DNA of 64,000 nucleotides from Flavobacteriaceae bacterium (GTDB lineage: Bacteria > Bacteroidota > Bacteroidia > Flavobacteriales > Flavobacteriaceae). The translations under genes and the position numbers were made by a program. Under the pieces are notes generated by a model. It was not told where the DNA came from, ran no database searches, and was given only the letters and a program-made list of their open reading frames with translations. Within the stretch, counting starts at the first letter, position 1, and each line of letters begins with the position of its first letter. The stretch is taken from NCBI GenBank assembly GCA_002707025.1, contig PALG01000031.1, positions 248,001-312,000 on the forward strand. The letters run 5' to 3'. Positions 44,609-53,821 of this stretch are shown here, piece by piece.

Positions 44609-44721
44609 AAACAGGGTTTCTGTCGGAAACATACGAAAAGAATTTCAAAATAGTTTTAAATTTTTTTAAATGACTTCTTGAAACGTAACTTAGGTTACTT
44701 CCCAAAACCCTTAATTTTTCC

Positions 44722-44729
44722 TACCTTTG
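44722..44729 (+). promoter_or_regulatory. Candidate promoter -7 element for pruA
   Basis: TACCTTTG, a full TAnnTTTG match, 30 bases before the pruA ATG at 44760. It argues against an upstream TTG start at 44727. Confidence 0.45.
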
Positions 44730-44759
44730 CTACACATTTTAACTAAAAAAATAAACTCC

Positions 44760-46385
44760 ATGGGAAAAGGATTTTTTGAAGTTCCAATTGCTATTAATGA
44801 GCCTATTAAAACATATGCTCCAGATAGTGAAGAACGCAAAGAAGTATTAGATACCTATAAAGAAATGTACCATAGCACGATTGAAGTTCCTATGTACATT
44901 AATGGCAAGGATGTAAAAACCAACGAAACCGGCACGATGGCTCCGCCACACGACCACAAACACATTCTTGGAACTTACCACAAAGCAGAAAAAAAGCACA
45001 TTGAAGAGGCTATTTCTACTGCCTTGGAAGCCCGGAAAAAGTGGGCTGCAACCCCTTGGGAGCAAAGAGCGGCTATTTTTCTCCGTGCTGCTGAATTGAT
45101 TGCAGGTCCCTACCGTGCTAAAATAAATGCCGCAACCATGCTAGCACAATCCAAGACCATTCACCAAGCTGAAATTGATTCGGCTTGCGAGTTGATTGAT
45201 TTTCTTCGGTTTAACGTGCAGTACATGACTGAAATTTATTCGGAACAACCCGAATCTACTTCAGGAGCCTGGAACCGTTTGGAATACCGCCCTTTAGAAG
45301 GTTTTATTTATGCCATTACTCCTTTTAACTTTACAGCTATTGCAGGAAATCTTCCTTCAAGTGCCGCCCTTATGGGAAATGTGGCCATTTGGAAGCCTAG
45401 CGATAGCCAAGTGTATTCTGCTAAAGTAGTTCTGGATGTCTTCAAGGAAGCTGGAGTACCCGATGGAGTGATCAATATGGTGATGGGGGATCCTGAAATG
45501 ATTACGGATACTATTTTGGATAGCCCTGATTTCAGTGGCTTGCATTTTACCGGATCTACTCATGTATTTAAAGATCTTTGGAAGAAGATAGGGATGAATA
45601 TCCACAATTATAAGACTTACCCAAGGATTGTAGGCGAAACGGGGGGGAAAGACTTTATTGTAGCTCATAAAACGTCCCATCCTAAACAAGTAGCTACCGC
45701 TATTACCCGAGGCGCTTTTGAATTTCAAGGGCAAAAATGTAGTGCCGCTAGCCGTTGCTACATTCCAAAAAGCATCTGGCCCGAGGTTGAAAAGTTTGTA
45801 AAGGAAGATGTATCCTCCTTTAAAATGGGATCGCCAGAAGATATGAGCAATTTCATTACTGCTGTTATTCATGAAGGGTCCTTTAATAAACTGGCAAGTT
45901 ATATCGACCAAGCCAAAAAAGACCCGGAAGCCGAAATTATTACAGGAGGTGGCTATGACAAGTCCAAAGGATATTTTATTGAACCCACCGTGATTAAAAC
46001 TTCAGACCCACAATACACCACCATGTGTACGGAGTTGTTTGGACCTGTAGTAACTATTTACGTTTATGAAGATGAAACTTGGGAAGATACGTTGAAGCTT
46101 GTAGACAACACAAGTGAATATGCCCTAACAGGCGCTGTATTCAGCGAGGATCGTTATGCCATGGAAACTGCCGTGAGAATTTTAGAAAATGCAGCGGGTA
46201 ATTTCTACATTAACGACAAACCAACAGGGGCCGTAGTAGGACAACAACCTTTTGGCGGGGCTCGCGCCAGTGGAACCAACGACAAGGCAGGAAGCAAATT
46301 AAATTTGTACCGATGGGTAAGCCCAAGAATGGTCAAGGAAACTTTTGTATCTCCAACCGACTATCGATATCCTTTCCTAGGTTAA
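44760..46385 (+). CDS. pruA: L-glutamate gamma-semialdehyde dehydrogenase
   Basis: 541 residues from ATG 44760. It oxidises L-glutamate 5-semialdehyde (delta-1-pyrroline-5-carboxylate) to glutamate with NAD+ in proline catabolism. ALDH hallmarks: ITPFNFTAIAGNL, VAIWKPSDSQ, the catalytic Glu in IVGETGGKDF and Cys in FQGQKCSAASR. GQQPFGGARASGTNDKAG is the subgroup signature. The proline dehydrogenase gene is not in the window. Confidence 0.96.
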   Translation: MGKGFFEVPIAINEPIKTYAPDSEERKEVLDTYKEMYHSTIEVPMYINGKDVKTNETGTMAPPHDHKHILGTYHKAEKKHIEEAISTALEARKKWAATPWEQRAAIFLRAAELIAGPYRAKINAATMLAQSKTIHQAEIDSACELIDFLRFNVQYMTEIYSEQPESTSGAWNRLEYRPLEGFIYAITPFNFTAIAGNLPSSAALMGNVAIWKPSDSQVYSAKVVLDVFKEAGVPDGVINMVMGDPEMITDTILDSPDFSGLHFTGSTHVFKDLWKKIGMNIHNYKTYPRIVGETGGKDFIVAHKTSHPKQVATAITRGAFEFQGQKCSAASRCYIPKSIWPEVEKFVKEDVSSFKMGSPEDMSNFITAVIHEGSFNKLASYIDQAKKDPEAEIITGGGYDKSKGYFIEPTVIKTSDPQYTTMCTELFGPVVTIYVYEDETWEDTLKLVDNTSEYALTGAVFSEDRYAMETAVRILENAAGNFYINDKPTGAVVGQQPFGGARASGTNDKAGSKLNLYRWVSPRMVKETFVSPTDYRYPFLG

Positions 46386-46405
46386 CACAAATCTTATACC
46401 CAAAT

Positions 46406-46437
46406 AAAAAAGCCAGAGGAGTTCCTCTGGCTTTTTT
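46406..46437 (+). terminator. Terminator after pruA
   Basis: Stem AGCCAGAGGA/TCCTCTGGCT flanked by A and T runs (15-bp total pairing), 20 bases after the stop. The following truncated gene starts within three bases of its T-run. Confidence 0.92.
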
Positions 46438-46439
46438 AT

Positions 46440-47687
46440 TTGGTGTTTTCCGTATTTACTCAAAGAGAACTTACAGTTCATGTTGAATCTTACTACACTG
46501 GAAATAGCCCTTCTTCTACCAACAAACTAAATGTAGCCCTCCTTCAAAATAACACCTTAGGTCCACAGACCGGTGGAGGTATGAGTGACGAATATGTGCA
46601 CCAACACAGATTGGTCTACTTGTTAACTGGACAGTGGGGAGAAGATATTACTTCGACAAGCACAGGAGATTTTGTTGACAGAACTTACACTTATACAATT
46701 CCTGCCGATTACAATGGCATCACTGCAGAATTAGCAGATATGGAAGTAGTTGTTTTCATGACAGAAACCACTCAAGAATTAATTAGTGGCAATGGTGCTT
46801 TCCCTACCTATTCAAATTTTGAATATCAAAATGATGCTTCTTTAAATAGCGTAAGTTCCATCTTGGACCAATGTAATAATGAATTGGCTCCAGAAATTGA
46901 AATTCAAAACCTTGGTGCAAATACCATCAGTTCCTTAGACATCGAATATATTATTAATGGAACATCACATTCCTATACTTGGACAGGCACACTTTCTCCT
47001 CTTCAAAGAGAGACCGTAGCTTTGCCTTCTGTGAGTTACGACCTTCAAAGCACCAATAATACCTTAGAGGTAATCCTTGATACGGATGAAGATGTAAGCA
47101 ACAATACACAAAATGTTTCTTTCGATGAAGCCAGCAGCTCTAATGGAACTTTAACCTTAGAGGTTAATACCGATAACTGGGGAACGGAAGTAAGATGGAA
47201 CATTCAAGATGTAGACGGAAATACTTTGTTCAACGGAGGCCCTTACGGTAATAACAATACGTATACCGAAGAACTTGACCTCCCAGTGGATGGTTGCTAT
47301 ACCTTCAACCTTATTGACACCTATGGTGATGGTGGCGGAGCCGTTTCCTTAATTGATCTGGATGGTTTTGTTATTTATGAAACCAATGGAAATTACGGTT
47401 CTGGAGAAACTACCAATTTTTATAACATCCCTCTAATAGTTGGGATTGGTGAAAATACGCTTAATACGGTTTCTTTGTTCCCAAATCCTGCGAAAAATCA
47501 ATTTACGGTAACAAATGCTGAAAATTCTACTGTTACAGTATATGACCTTTTAGGAAAAGTGATTCTTTCAGAAACCATAAACTCCAATATGGAAAAAGTA
47601 GCTATTACCTCCCTTAAAACGGGTACCTATTTTGTAAATATTGAAAGAGATGGACAATTAGCAGTCAAGAAGTTAATTGTAGAATAA
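46440..47687 (+). pseudogene. 5'-truncated Omp28-like T9SS client
   Basis: 415 codons open, but no signal peptide and no usable start: the first possible codons (TTG, GTG) lie in the T-run of the pruA terminator. Homology to Omp28-like proteins begins abruptly at RELTVHVESYYTGNS and continues through NVALLQNNTLGPQTGGGMSDEY and a DRTYTYTIPADYNG segment. Later come a PA14-like or YTGDGGG-type segment (DTYGDGGGAVSL) and a type A sorting domain (SLFPNPAKNQF, YDLLGKVI, VKKLIVE). The expected N-terminal thioredoxin-like part is missing. It is probably a remnant left by a deletion, or an assembly join. Confidence 0.75.
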
Positions 47688-47712
47688 TTAACAACAAATC
47701 TCAACCATTTTT

Positions 47713-47741
47713 AAGCCCAGGTATGGTCCTGGGCTTTTTTT
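47713..47741 (+). terminator. Terminator after the Omp28-like remnant
   Basis: Stem AAGCCCAGG/CCTGGGCTT with a six-base loop followed by a T-run. The T-run reaches into the stop codon of convergent rsmG. Confidence 0.88.
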
Positions 47742-48369
47742 ATGGTTTATATTTTAAAGGAAGATGGACAACCGATTTGGTCTCAAAAAAGTCCTCTGAA
47801 AAATAGGTAGCCAAAGGAAATACCTTTGCTTTTGGAAAAAGATGAAGCTCTTCAGTGAGATCGCCTCCTTTCAAATACAAAATCCCATTTTTCAGTTCGT
47901 GTTTACTTTTCTTCGCAACCTTATCCTTTACCCACCCCACAAAAGTTGGCATTTGGGTAACGGCTCTGCTCACAATAAAATCGTAACGGTCTTCTATTGT
48001 TTCTACCCGAGCATGGGAAGCTGTAACATTCTCCAATTGTAGAGCGGCCGCCACTTCGTCTACCACTTTAATTTTTTTTCCAATACTGTCGACCAAATGA
48101 AATCTCGTTTCAGGAAATAGAATGGCTAAAGGAATGCCCGGAAATCCACCGCCTGTACCAACATCCAGTATGGTACTGGACGGCAAAAAAGGTTGCACCT
48201 TGGCAATGCCTAAAGAATGAAGTACATGTTTTTTGTACAACTCGTCAATGTCCTTTCGGGAAATCACATTGATTTTTTGATTCCACTCTACATATAAATT
48301 GAAAAGTGCCGAGAATTGGGATCGTTGTGCTTCAGAAATTTCAGGAAAATAGTGTTGAATCCTATCCAT
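47740..48369 (-). CDS. rsmG: 16S rRNA (guanine(527)-N7)-methyltransferase
   Basis: 209 residues from ATG 48369 (DRIQHYFPEIS); an in-frame ATG at 48390 adds seven residues. SAM motif I DVGTGGGFPGIPLAI, plus SRKDIDELYKKHVLHSL and FIVSRAVTQMPTFVGW, are characteristic. It methylates G527 of 16S rRNA near the decoding site; loss gives low-level streptomycin resistance in other bacteria. Confidence 0.95.
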   Translation of the reverse strand: MDRIQHYFPEISEAQRSQFSALFNLYVEWNQKINVISRKDIDELYKKHVLHSLGIAKVQPFLPSSTILDVGTGGGFPGIPLAILFPETRFHLVDSIGKKIKVVDEVAAALQLENVTASHARVETIEDRYDFIVSRAVTQMPTFVGWVKDKVAKKSKHELKNGILYLKGGDLTEELHLFPKAKVFPLATYFSEDFFETKSVVHLPLKYKP

Positions 48370-48447
48370 AGTTCGAGTTATTAACCACAAAAGTATGATT
48401 TACTTAATAAATTTAAGTAGATTAAAGGAGGGTTTTCAACTGAAGAT

Positions 48448-49593
48448 ATGTACTTTAGTGCCCTAGAATATGAATATCCCCACAAACCTAAAGAAGTGAA
48501 CGCTCAAATTAGATTTTCAAGAAACGATTCCGCAAGATTTTTTCGAACCCTCAACAAAAGGGTGAATCACTATTTTAAAGAAAATAATATTTCAAAATCC
48601 GGTAACTGGAAACTTCACCTGAAGACTTTTGTCATGTTTTTACTTTATGTAGCCCCTTATTTTCTCCTGTTTTTCGTTCCAATGCCTGGATGGCTCCAGT
48701 TGTTATTGGCTATTATCATGGGAGTTGGAATGGCTGGCGTAGGCATGAACGTGATGCATGATGCCAATCATGGTTCTTACTCGTCCAAAAATTGGGTAAA
48801 CAAGGTAATGGGCGGAAGTATGTACATCCTTGCTGGAAATGTTTATAACTGGCAAGTGCAGCACAATGTTTTGTACCACACCTATACCAATATTCATGGT
48901 CATGATGAAGATTTGGAAGCAGGAAGAATTATGCGATTTTCGGAACATGCCAAATGGAGAAGATTTCATAAATTTCAACACATTTATGGTGTTTTCCTAT
49001 ATGGTTTATTAACCATTAATTGGGTACTCACAGCCGATTTTAAACAAACCAGCCGGTATCTTAAAAGAAAACTTTCCTATGGAAAGTTCCCGAATCCTTT
49101 TGCCCAATGGAGCACCCTAATCATCACCAAAATTTTATACGCGTTCATCTGGCTCGTCATTCCCATTTTGTTTTTCGATATCGCCTGGTGGAAAATACTT
49201 ATCGGTTTTTTTGTGATGCATTACACAGCAGGATTAATTTTAAGTGTGGTATTCCAATTGGCCCATGTCGTAGAAGAAACCGATATGCCTATGCCCGATG
49301 AGACTGGAACCATGAAAAATACTTGGGCCATTCACCAATTATTTACTACGGTAAATTTTTCGACCAATAACAAAATTGTAAATTGGTTTACAGGTGGTTT
49401 AAACCATCAAGTAGAACACCATATATTTCCTAATATAAGTCACATTCATTATAAAAAAATTTCAGAAATCGTAAAAAGTACGGCGCAAGAATTCAACCTT
49501 CCGTACCACGAATATGAAACAACGCGAAAAGCCATTGTGGCACATTTTAAACACCTAAAACAAATGGGAGCAAAACCCTCCCTATCTATGTAA
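48448..49593 (+). CDS. Front-end-type fatty acid desaturase (membrane)
   Basis: 381 residues. It is a diiron membrane desaturase with three histidine boxes: HDANH (104-108), HNVLYH (139-144, with further His at 150 and 152) and HQVEHH in NHQVEHHIFPNI near the C-terminus. Membrane helices sit around 60-100 and 200-265. The QxxHH third box places it with linoleoyl-CoA/delta-5/6 type desaturases, though there is no fused cytochrome b5. An AAAGGAGG lies 16 bases before the start, too far for a standard ribosome site. It lies three bases from the aminotransferase. Confidence 0.92.
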   Translation: MYFSALEYEYPHKPKEVNAQIRFSRNDSARFFRTLNKRVNHYFKENNISKSGNWKLHLKTFVMFLLYVAPYFLLFFVPMPGWLQLLLAIIMGVGMAGVGMNVMHDANHGSYSSKNWVNKVMGGSMYILAGNVYNWQVQHNVLYHTYTNIHGHDEDLEAGRIMRFSEHAKWRRFHKFQHIYGVFLYGLLTINWVLTADFKQTSRYLKRKLSYGKFPNPFAQWSTLIITKILYAFIWLVIPILFFDIAWWKILIGFFVMHYTAGLILSVVFQLAHVVEETDMPMPDETGTMKNTWAIHQLFTTVNFSTNNKIVNWFTGGLNHQVEHHIFPNISHIHYKKISEIVKSTAQEFNLPYHEYETTRKAIVAHFKHLKQMGAKPSLSM

Positions 49594-49596
49594 ACT

Positions 49597-50784
49597 ATGA
49601 ATCCAAAACTTTCCCATCGTGTCAACGAAATGTCTACTTCTGCCACACTTGCAATGGCAGCGAAAGCACGGGAGCTCAAGGAGGCAGGAAAAGATATTAT
49701 TGGTTTAAGCTTAGGAGAACCCGACTTTACCATCCCAGATTTTGTAAAAGAAGCTGCTATCCAAGCGATTCATGATGACTTTCATTCCTATAGCCCTGTT
49801 GATGGGTATGGCGATTTAAAACAAGCCATTATTAACAAATTTAAAAGGGACAACCACTTAAACTATAATCCTGCGCAAATAGTAGTCTCTACTGGTGCAA
49901 AGCAGTCTTTGGCAAATTTGGCTCAGGTATTACTAAATGAAGGAGACGAAGTGTTGTTACCTGCTCCTTATTGGGTTAGCTATGCCGACATTAGTAAAGT
50001 CGCGGGAGGTATTCCTATAGAAATACCTACGAGTATTGAAACCGACTTTAAAATAACCCCCGAAGCCCTTGAAGCTGCTATTACCCCAAAAACCAAAATG
50101 ATGATTTACAGCTCCCCCTGTAATCCTAGTGGTTCGGTGTACAGTGAAAAGGAGCTTCGTGCCCTTGCTGATGTTTTGATAAAATATCCAGATATTATCG
50201 TAATAAGCGATGAAATCTATGAGCATATCAATTTTGTAGGAACGCATGCGTCCATGGCTGCTTTTGAAGATATGTACGATCGCACAGTCACGGTAAATGG
50301 TGTTTCCAAAGCCTACTCCATGACAGGATGGCGAATCGGCTATATTGGTGGCCCAGAATACATTGCAAGAGCTTGTAACAAAATGCAAGGACAAGTCACC
50401 AGCGGGGCCAATTGTATTGCACAAAGAGCTACGATTACTGCTTTAGAAAATCCGCCAAGCAAAATAAAATACATGGTAGATGCCTTCAAAGAGCGTAGAA
50501 AATTAATCCTTGGTTTGCTCTCTGAAATTCCTGGTTTTAAAACCAATGAGCCCGAAGGAGCCTTTTATGTATTCCCGGATATTTCGTATTACTTCGGAAA
50601 AACCTTAAAAGAAAAAAATATTAACACAGCAGGAGACTTCGCTTTATTCCTTTTAGAAGAAGCGGGAGTGGCTACCGTCACTGGAGAAGCCTTTGGCGAT
50701 CCTAATTGCATAAGAATTTCCTATGCAGCTTCCGAAAAGGATATAAAAGACGCCATGAAACGAATCAAAAAAGTTTTAGAATAA
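49597..50784 (+). CDS. PLP-dependent class I aminotransferase (aspartate aminotransferase type)
   Basis: 395 residues. AAT-I fold with the Schiff-base Lys in VNGVSKAYSMTGWRIGY, the PLP-contacting SSPCNPSG motif, and VISDEIYEH. The N-terminal ADxARELKEAGKDIIGLSLGEPDF-like segment is typical of the aspartate/prephenate group. Substrate is probably aspartate; specificity cannot be fixed by eye. It begins three bases after the desaturase stop and ends in a strong bidirectional terminator. Confidence 0.92.
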   Translation: MNPKLSHRVNEMSTSATLAMAAKARELKEAGKDIIGLSLGEPDFTIPDFVKEAAIQAIHDDFHSYSPVDGYGDLKQAIINKFKRDNHLNYNPAQIVVSTGAKQSLANLAQVLLNEGDEVLLPAPYWVSYADISKVAGGIPIEIPTSIETDFKITPEALEAAITPKTKMMIYSSPCNPSGSVYSEKELRALADVLIKYPDIIVISDEIYEHINFVGTHASMAAFEDMYDRTVTVNGVSKAYSMTGWRIGYIGGPEYIARACNKMQGQVTSGANCIAQRATITALENPPSKIKYMVDAFKERRKLILGLLSEIPGFKTNEPEGAFYVFPDISYYFGKTLKEKNINTAGDFALFLLEEAGVATVTGEAFGDPNCIRISYAASEKDIKDAMKRIKKVLE

Positions 50785-50820
50785 GAAAAAAAGCCCGATA
50801 CATGTATCGGGCTTTTTTTC
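50785..50820. terminator. Perfectly palindromic bidirectional terminator
   Basis: A 36-bp uninterrupted palindrome: seven A, AGCCCGATACA-type arm and its exact mirror, seven T. It serves the aminotransferase gene and the convergent T9SS gene. Confidence 0.95.
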
Positions 50821-50837
50821 ATGAATTCATTTAACTT

Positions 50838-51644
50838 TTATTTTACTAAAAAAGCTTTGTTTACCGTTCCAAAATCACTCGCTATTTTTACAAAATAGGA
50901 ACCTGCCTCCAATTTCTGCCGAATTACAATAGTGGCCGTTTCGAAAGACTGGGAATACACTTGTTTTCCTAATAAATTGTAAATAATCACTTGGGACTTC
51001 ATTGAACTTGGAAGGTTTATCTTAAATACCTCGTTTGACGTTACAGGGTTTGGATATAGCGTCACTCCATTTGGGGTCAAGGTGTTTTCAACAACCGACA
51101 GCGGTGTACATTCCATAGGTTCTGGATCAAATCCTGCAGGAAAAGCACCCTCAAAAGTACTTACATCACTTATAGGCCAAATATCCCTTTCAACCATTTT
51201 ATTATCGGGACCAATCAAACAATACGTTGGATAGGCATTTACCCCAAAGTCATTATCAACTGCAGCACACCCCCCTTCAATACCCACTGCTGGGGCATGC
51301 TCAAAAGGGCCCCCATAGGTATTTTCAAAAGCAATCACCTCGGCATTGGTGTCGGTTCCATTATTGATGGAAATAACAAAAATATCCCCTTCGTTACAGC
51401 CATATTTATCATGCAATTCATTATAAATAGGTTGTGTTTGCTGACACGGCGGACAGGTATCAAAGAAAAAATCTACAAACACATATTTACCAGAAGCAGT
51501 AATATCATAAAGATTGTGGGTTACCCCATCGGTATCTGTTACGGTAAAATCATTTACCGTATCTCCGTTTTGATAGTTATTTGCTTGGGAAAATCCTACA
51601 AAACTTAGGGATGCGAGTCCCAAAAAAAGTATTATTTTTTTCAT
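50838..51644 (-). CDS. Thioredoxin-fold protein with T9SS sorting domain
   Basis: 268 residues. Signal peptide (SLSFVGFSQ), TlpA/AhpC-like thioredoxin domain (about 25-165) with a CPPC redox site (DTCPPCQQTQP) and cis-Pro in NAYPTYCLIG. Then a type A sorting domain from about 185 (VTLYPNPVTSNE, YNLLGKQV, FLVK). It should be secreted through T9SS and surface-attached, acting as a thiol oxidoreductase outside the cell. It stands alone. Confidence 0.92.
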   Translation of the reverse strand: MKKIILFLGLASLSFVGFSQANNYQNGDTVNDFTVTDTDGVTHNLYDITASGKYVFVDFFFDTCPPCQQTQPIYNELHDKYGCNEGDIFVISINNGTDTNAEVIAFENTYGGPFEHAPAVGIEGGCAAVDNDFGVNAYPTYCLIGPDNKMVERDIWPISDVSTFEGAFPAGFDPEPMECTPLSVVENTLTPNGVTLYPNPVTSNEVFKINLPSSMKSQVIIYNLLGKQVYSQSFETATIVIRQKLEAGSYFVKIASDFGTVNKAFLVK

Positions 51645-51787
51645 GTTATAATGGTTTTAGATCTCTAAAACTACTATATTTTTTTAACACTTCCTTAAAA
51701 CACCCTTCAAGCTACCAAAAATTATTTTTTGGGATTTTATGGGCTACTTTCAGAAAATAATAGGAATTTAGTTGAAAAATATCTCAA

Positions 51788-52951
51788 ATGGCAAAAATCC
51801 TCCTTTTAGGTTCTGGTGAATTAGGCAAAGAATTTGTCATCGCCGCCCAACGCATAGGGCAACATATCATTGCCGTAGACAGTTACGAAAATGCACCCGC
51901 AATGCAAGTTGCAAATCAGTTTGAAGTTATAAATATGCTCGATGGAAATGCCTTAGATACCATTGTAGCCAAACACAAACCCGATTATATTGTCCCAGAA
52001 ATTGAAGCTATTCGCACCGAACGTTTCTATGATTATGAAAAACAAGGCTTTACAGTAGTGCCTTCTGCAAAAGCCGCCAACTTTACTATGAATCGAAAGG
52101 CAATACGCGATTTGGCCGCAAAAGAACTTGGGTTAAAAACTGCCGTCTATCGCTATGCTACCTCTGCAGAAGAGTTACATCAAGCGGTTTCCGAAATAGG
52201 AATACCCTGTGTGGTAAAACCCTTAATGTCTTCTAGTGGGAAGGGTCAAAGCACCATTAAAACCGAAGCAGATATTGAAAAAGCCTGGAATTACTCTCAA
52301 GAAGGTTCCCGCGGGGATGTAGCGGAAGTGATTGTAGAAGCTTTTGTAAATTTTAAGTATGAAATTACCTTACTAACCGTTACACAAAAAAAAGGCCCTA
52401 CCCTATTCTGTGCTCCCATAGGGCACCGTCAAGAACGAGGGGATTACCAGGAAAGCTGGCAACCTGCTGCAATGAATGAAGCTCATTTAAGAGATGCCCA
52501 ACAAATGGCCGATAAAGTGACCGCTGCTTTGGGAGGGGCAGGTATCTGGGGTGTAGAGTTTTTTGTCGCTGATGACGGCGTGTATTTTTCTGAATTATCC
52601 CCACGCCCGCATGATACGGGAATGGTCACGCTAGCCAATACGCAAAACTTCAATGAATTTGAATTGCACTTAAGAGCCATTCTGGGATTGCCCATTTCTG
52701 AAATTACTCAAGAACGTATAGGAGCTTCCGCAGTTATTTTAGCAAAAGAGAACTCCAATACACCATCTTTTGAAGGAATTGAAAACCTGGCGGTGGCACC
52801 CAAAAGCGACTTCAGGCTTTTTGGCAAGCCCAGTTCCCGTCCTTACCGAAGAATGGGGGTTGTCGTAACCTACGATTCTCTAGGAAAGGAAGTTTCCGAA
52901 GTAACAGAACGCGCTAAAGAGTTAGCTAAAAAAATAACCGTGAAGCCTTGA
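51788..52951 (+). CDS. purT: Formate-dependent phosphoribosylglycinamide formyltransferase
   Basis: 387 residues, ATP-grasp fold. It makes formylglycinamide ribonucleotide from GAR, formate and ATP, the folate-independent alternative to Pur[11 protein letters not shown] at the N-terminus, [21 protein letters not shown], the [12 protein letters not shown] loop and [24 protein letters not shown] are characteristic. Monocistronic by spacing. Confidence 0.96.
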   Translation: MAKILLLGSGELGKEFVIAAQRIGQHIIAVDSYENAPAMQVANQFEVINMLDGNALDTIVAKHKPDYIVPEIEAIRTERFYDYEKQGFTVVPSAKAANFTMNRKAIRDLAAKELGLKTAVYRYATSAEELHQAVSEIGIPCVVKPLMSSSGKGQSTIKTEADIEKAWNYSQEGSRGDVAEVIVEAFVNFKYEITLLTVTQKKGPTLFCAPIGHRQERGDYQESWQPAAMNEAHLRDAQQMADKVTAALGGAGIWGVEFFVADDGVYFSELSPRPHDTGMVTLANTQNFNEFELHLRAILGLPISEITQERIGASAVILAKENSNTPSFEGIENLAVAPKSDFRLFGKPSSRPYRRMGVVVTYDSLGKEVSEVTERAKELAKKITVKP

Positions 52952-53002
52952 TTTTTAGTTGTTAAAATAGTTTTTCTGAAGGATGCTTTTTACTTTTAGG
53001 GC

Positions 53003-53821
53003 ATGATCCGGTTGTATACTTTCCTACTTTGTATGATTCCAAGCTTGGTTTGTTCACAGGAAACCGAACAAAAATTTTCATTGTATTATGACAACGATCA
53101 CTACGAGCTTACACAGCAGCATTACAAGTTATTGGATAGTTTAAAAAGTATTTCCGATAAGCAACTGTTCGACATCCATATAAAAGGCTACACCAACAGC
53201 ATTGGCACTAACGAATACAATTTGGAACTCTCTAAAAAAAGGGCCGAAAATGTGACAAAGGAGTTAAGGGAGTTTACAATTATTTCTAGCATGGGGTATG
53301 GGGAATTAAATAGTGAAGCGGCAAACAACCGAAGGGTAGACATTCTTATCCATTTAAAGGAATACCATATTCCTGAAGAAGGGGAAATTGTAATAGAACC
53401 TTTTGACACCAAACCGACTCAATCTTCGGTAGCCTCTTTGAACCTTCCTAAAATTGGGGATAAAGTTACTTTGGAAGGCATTATGTTCTACCCCGACCGT
53501 GATGTAATCATGGATGAAAGCAGGAATGCTTTAGACGAATTGGTGTCTTTTATCAAAAAAAATCCAAAAATTCGTTTTAAGTTAATTGGCCATATTTGCT
53601 GTGGCGATAAAGAACGGCCGCATTTGGATTTAAAAAATGTACGCACTGGGGAAAACAACCTTTCTGAAGCGCGTGCCAAGTCCCTTTATAATTATTTGGT
53701 AAAGCGGGGAATTAACAAACGACGTATGCGTTACGTTGGTATGGCCTACCGGCAACCCACGGGCAAAGGAGACCAATTCGATAGAAGGGTGGAAATTGAA
53801 ATCACCCATATTGACAATTAA
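53003..53821 (+). CDS. Tandem OmpA-domain protein
   Basis: 272 residues with a signal peptide (SLVCSQ). Two OmpA C-terminal-type peptidoglycan-binding domains follow one another without a barrel. The first (about 25-115) has IHIKGYTNSIGTNEYNLELSKKRAENV. The second (about 150-272) has FKLIGHICC instead of the usual GHTD, then NLSEARAKSLYNYLVKRGI and FDRRVEIEI. The second domain has a ligand-loop change (GHICCGDKER) that may alter the site. It ends in a 4-base overlap with convergent trkH. Confidence 0.85.
   Translation: MIRLYTFLLCMIPSLVCSQETEQKFSLYYDNDHYELTQQHYKLLDSLKSISDKQLFDIHIKGYTNSIGTNEYNLELSKKRAENVTKELREFTIISSMGYGELNSEAANNRRVDILIHLKEYHIPEEGEIVIEPFDTKPTQSSVASLNLPKIGDKVTLEGIMFYPDRDVIMDESRNALDELVSFIKKNPKIRFKLIGHICCGDKERPHLDLKNVRTGENNLSEARAKSLYNYLVKRGINKRRMRYVGMAYRQPTGKGDQFDRRVEIEITHIDN

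Noticed and set aside
45357-45911. 184-codon minus-strand frame inside pruA
   Set aside because: Composition is that of a reversed ALDH; no start context, and pruA covers it entirely.
48424-48431. AAAGGAGG as a strong Shine-Dalgarno site for the desaturase
   Set aside because: It is 16 bases from the ATG, too far for normal use, and no in-frame start lies closer.
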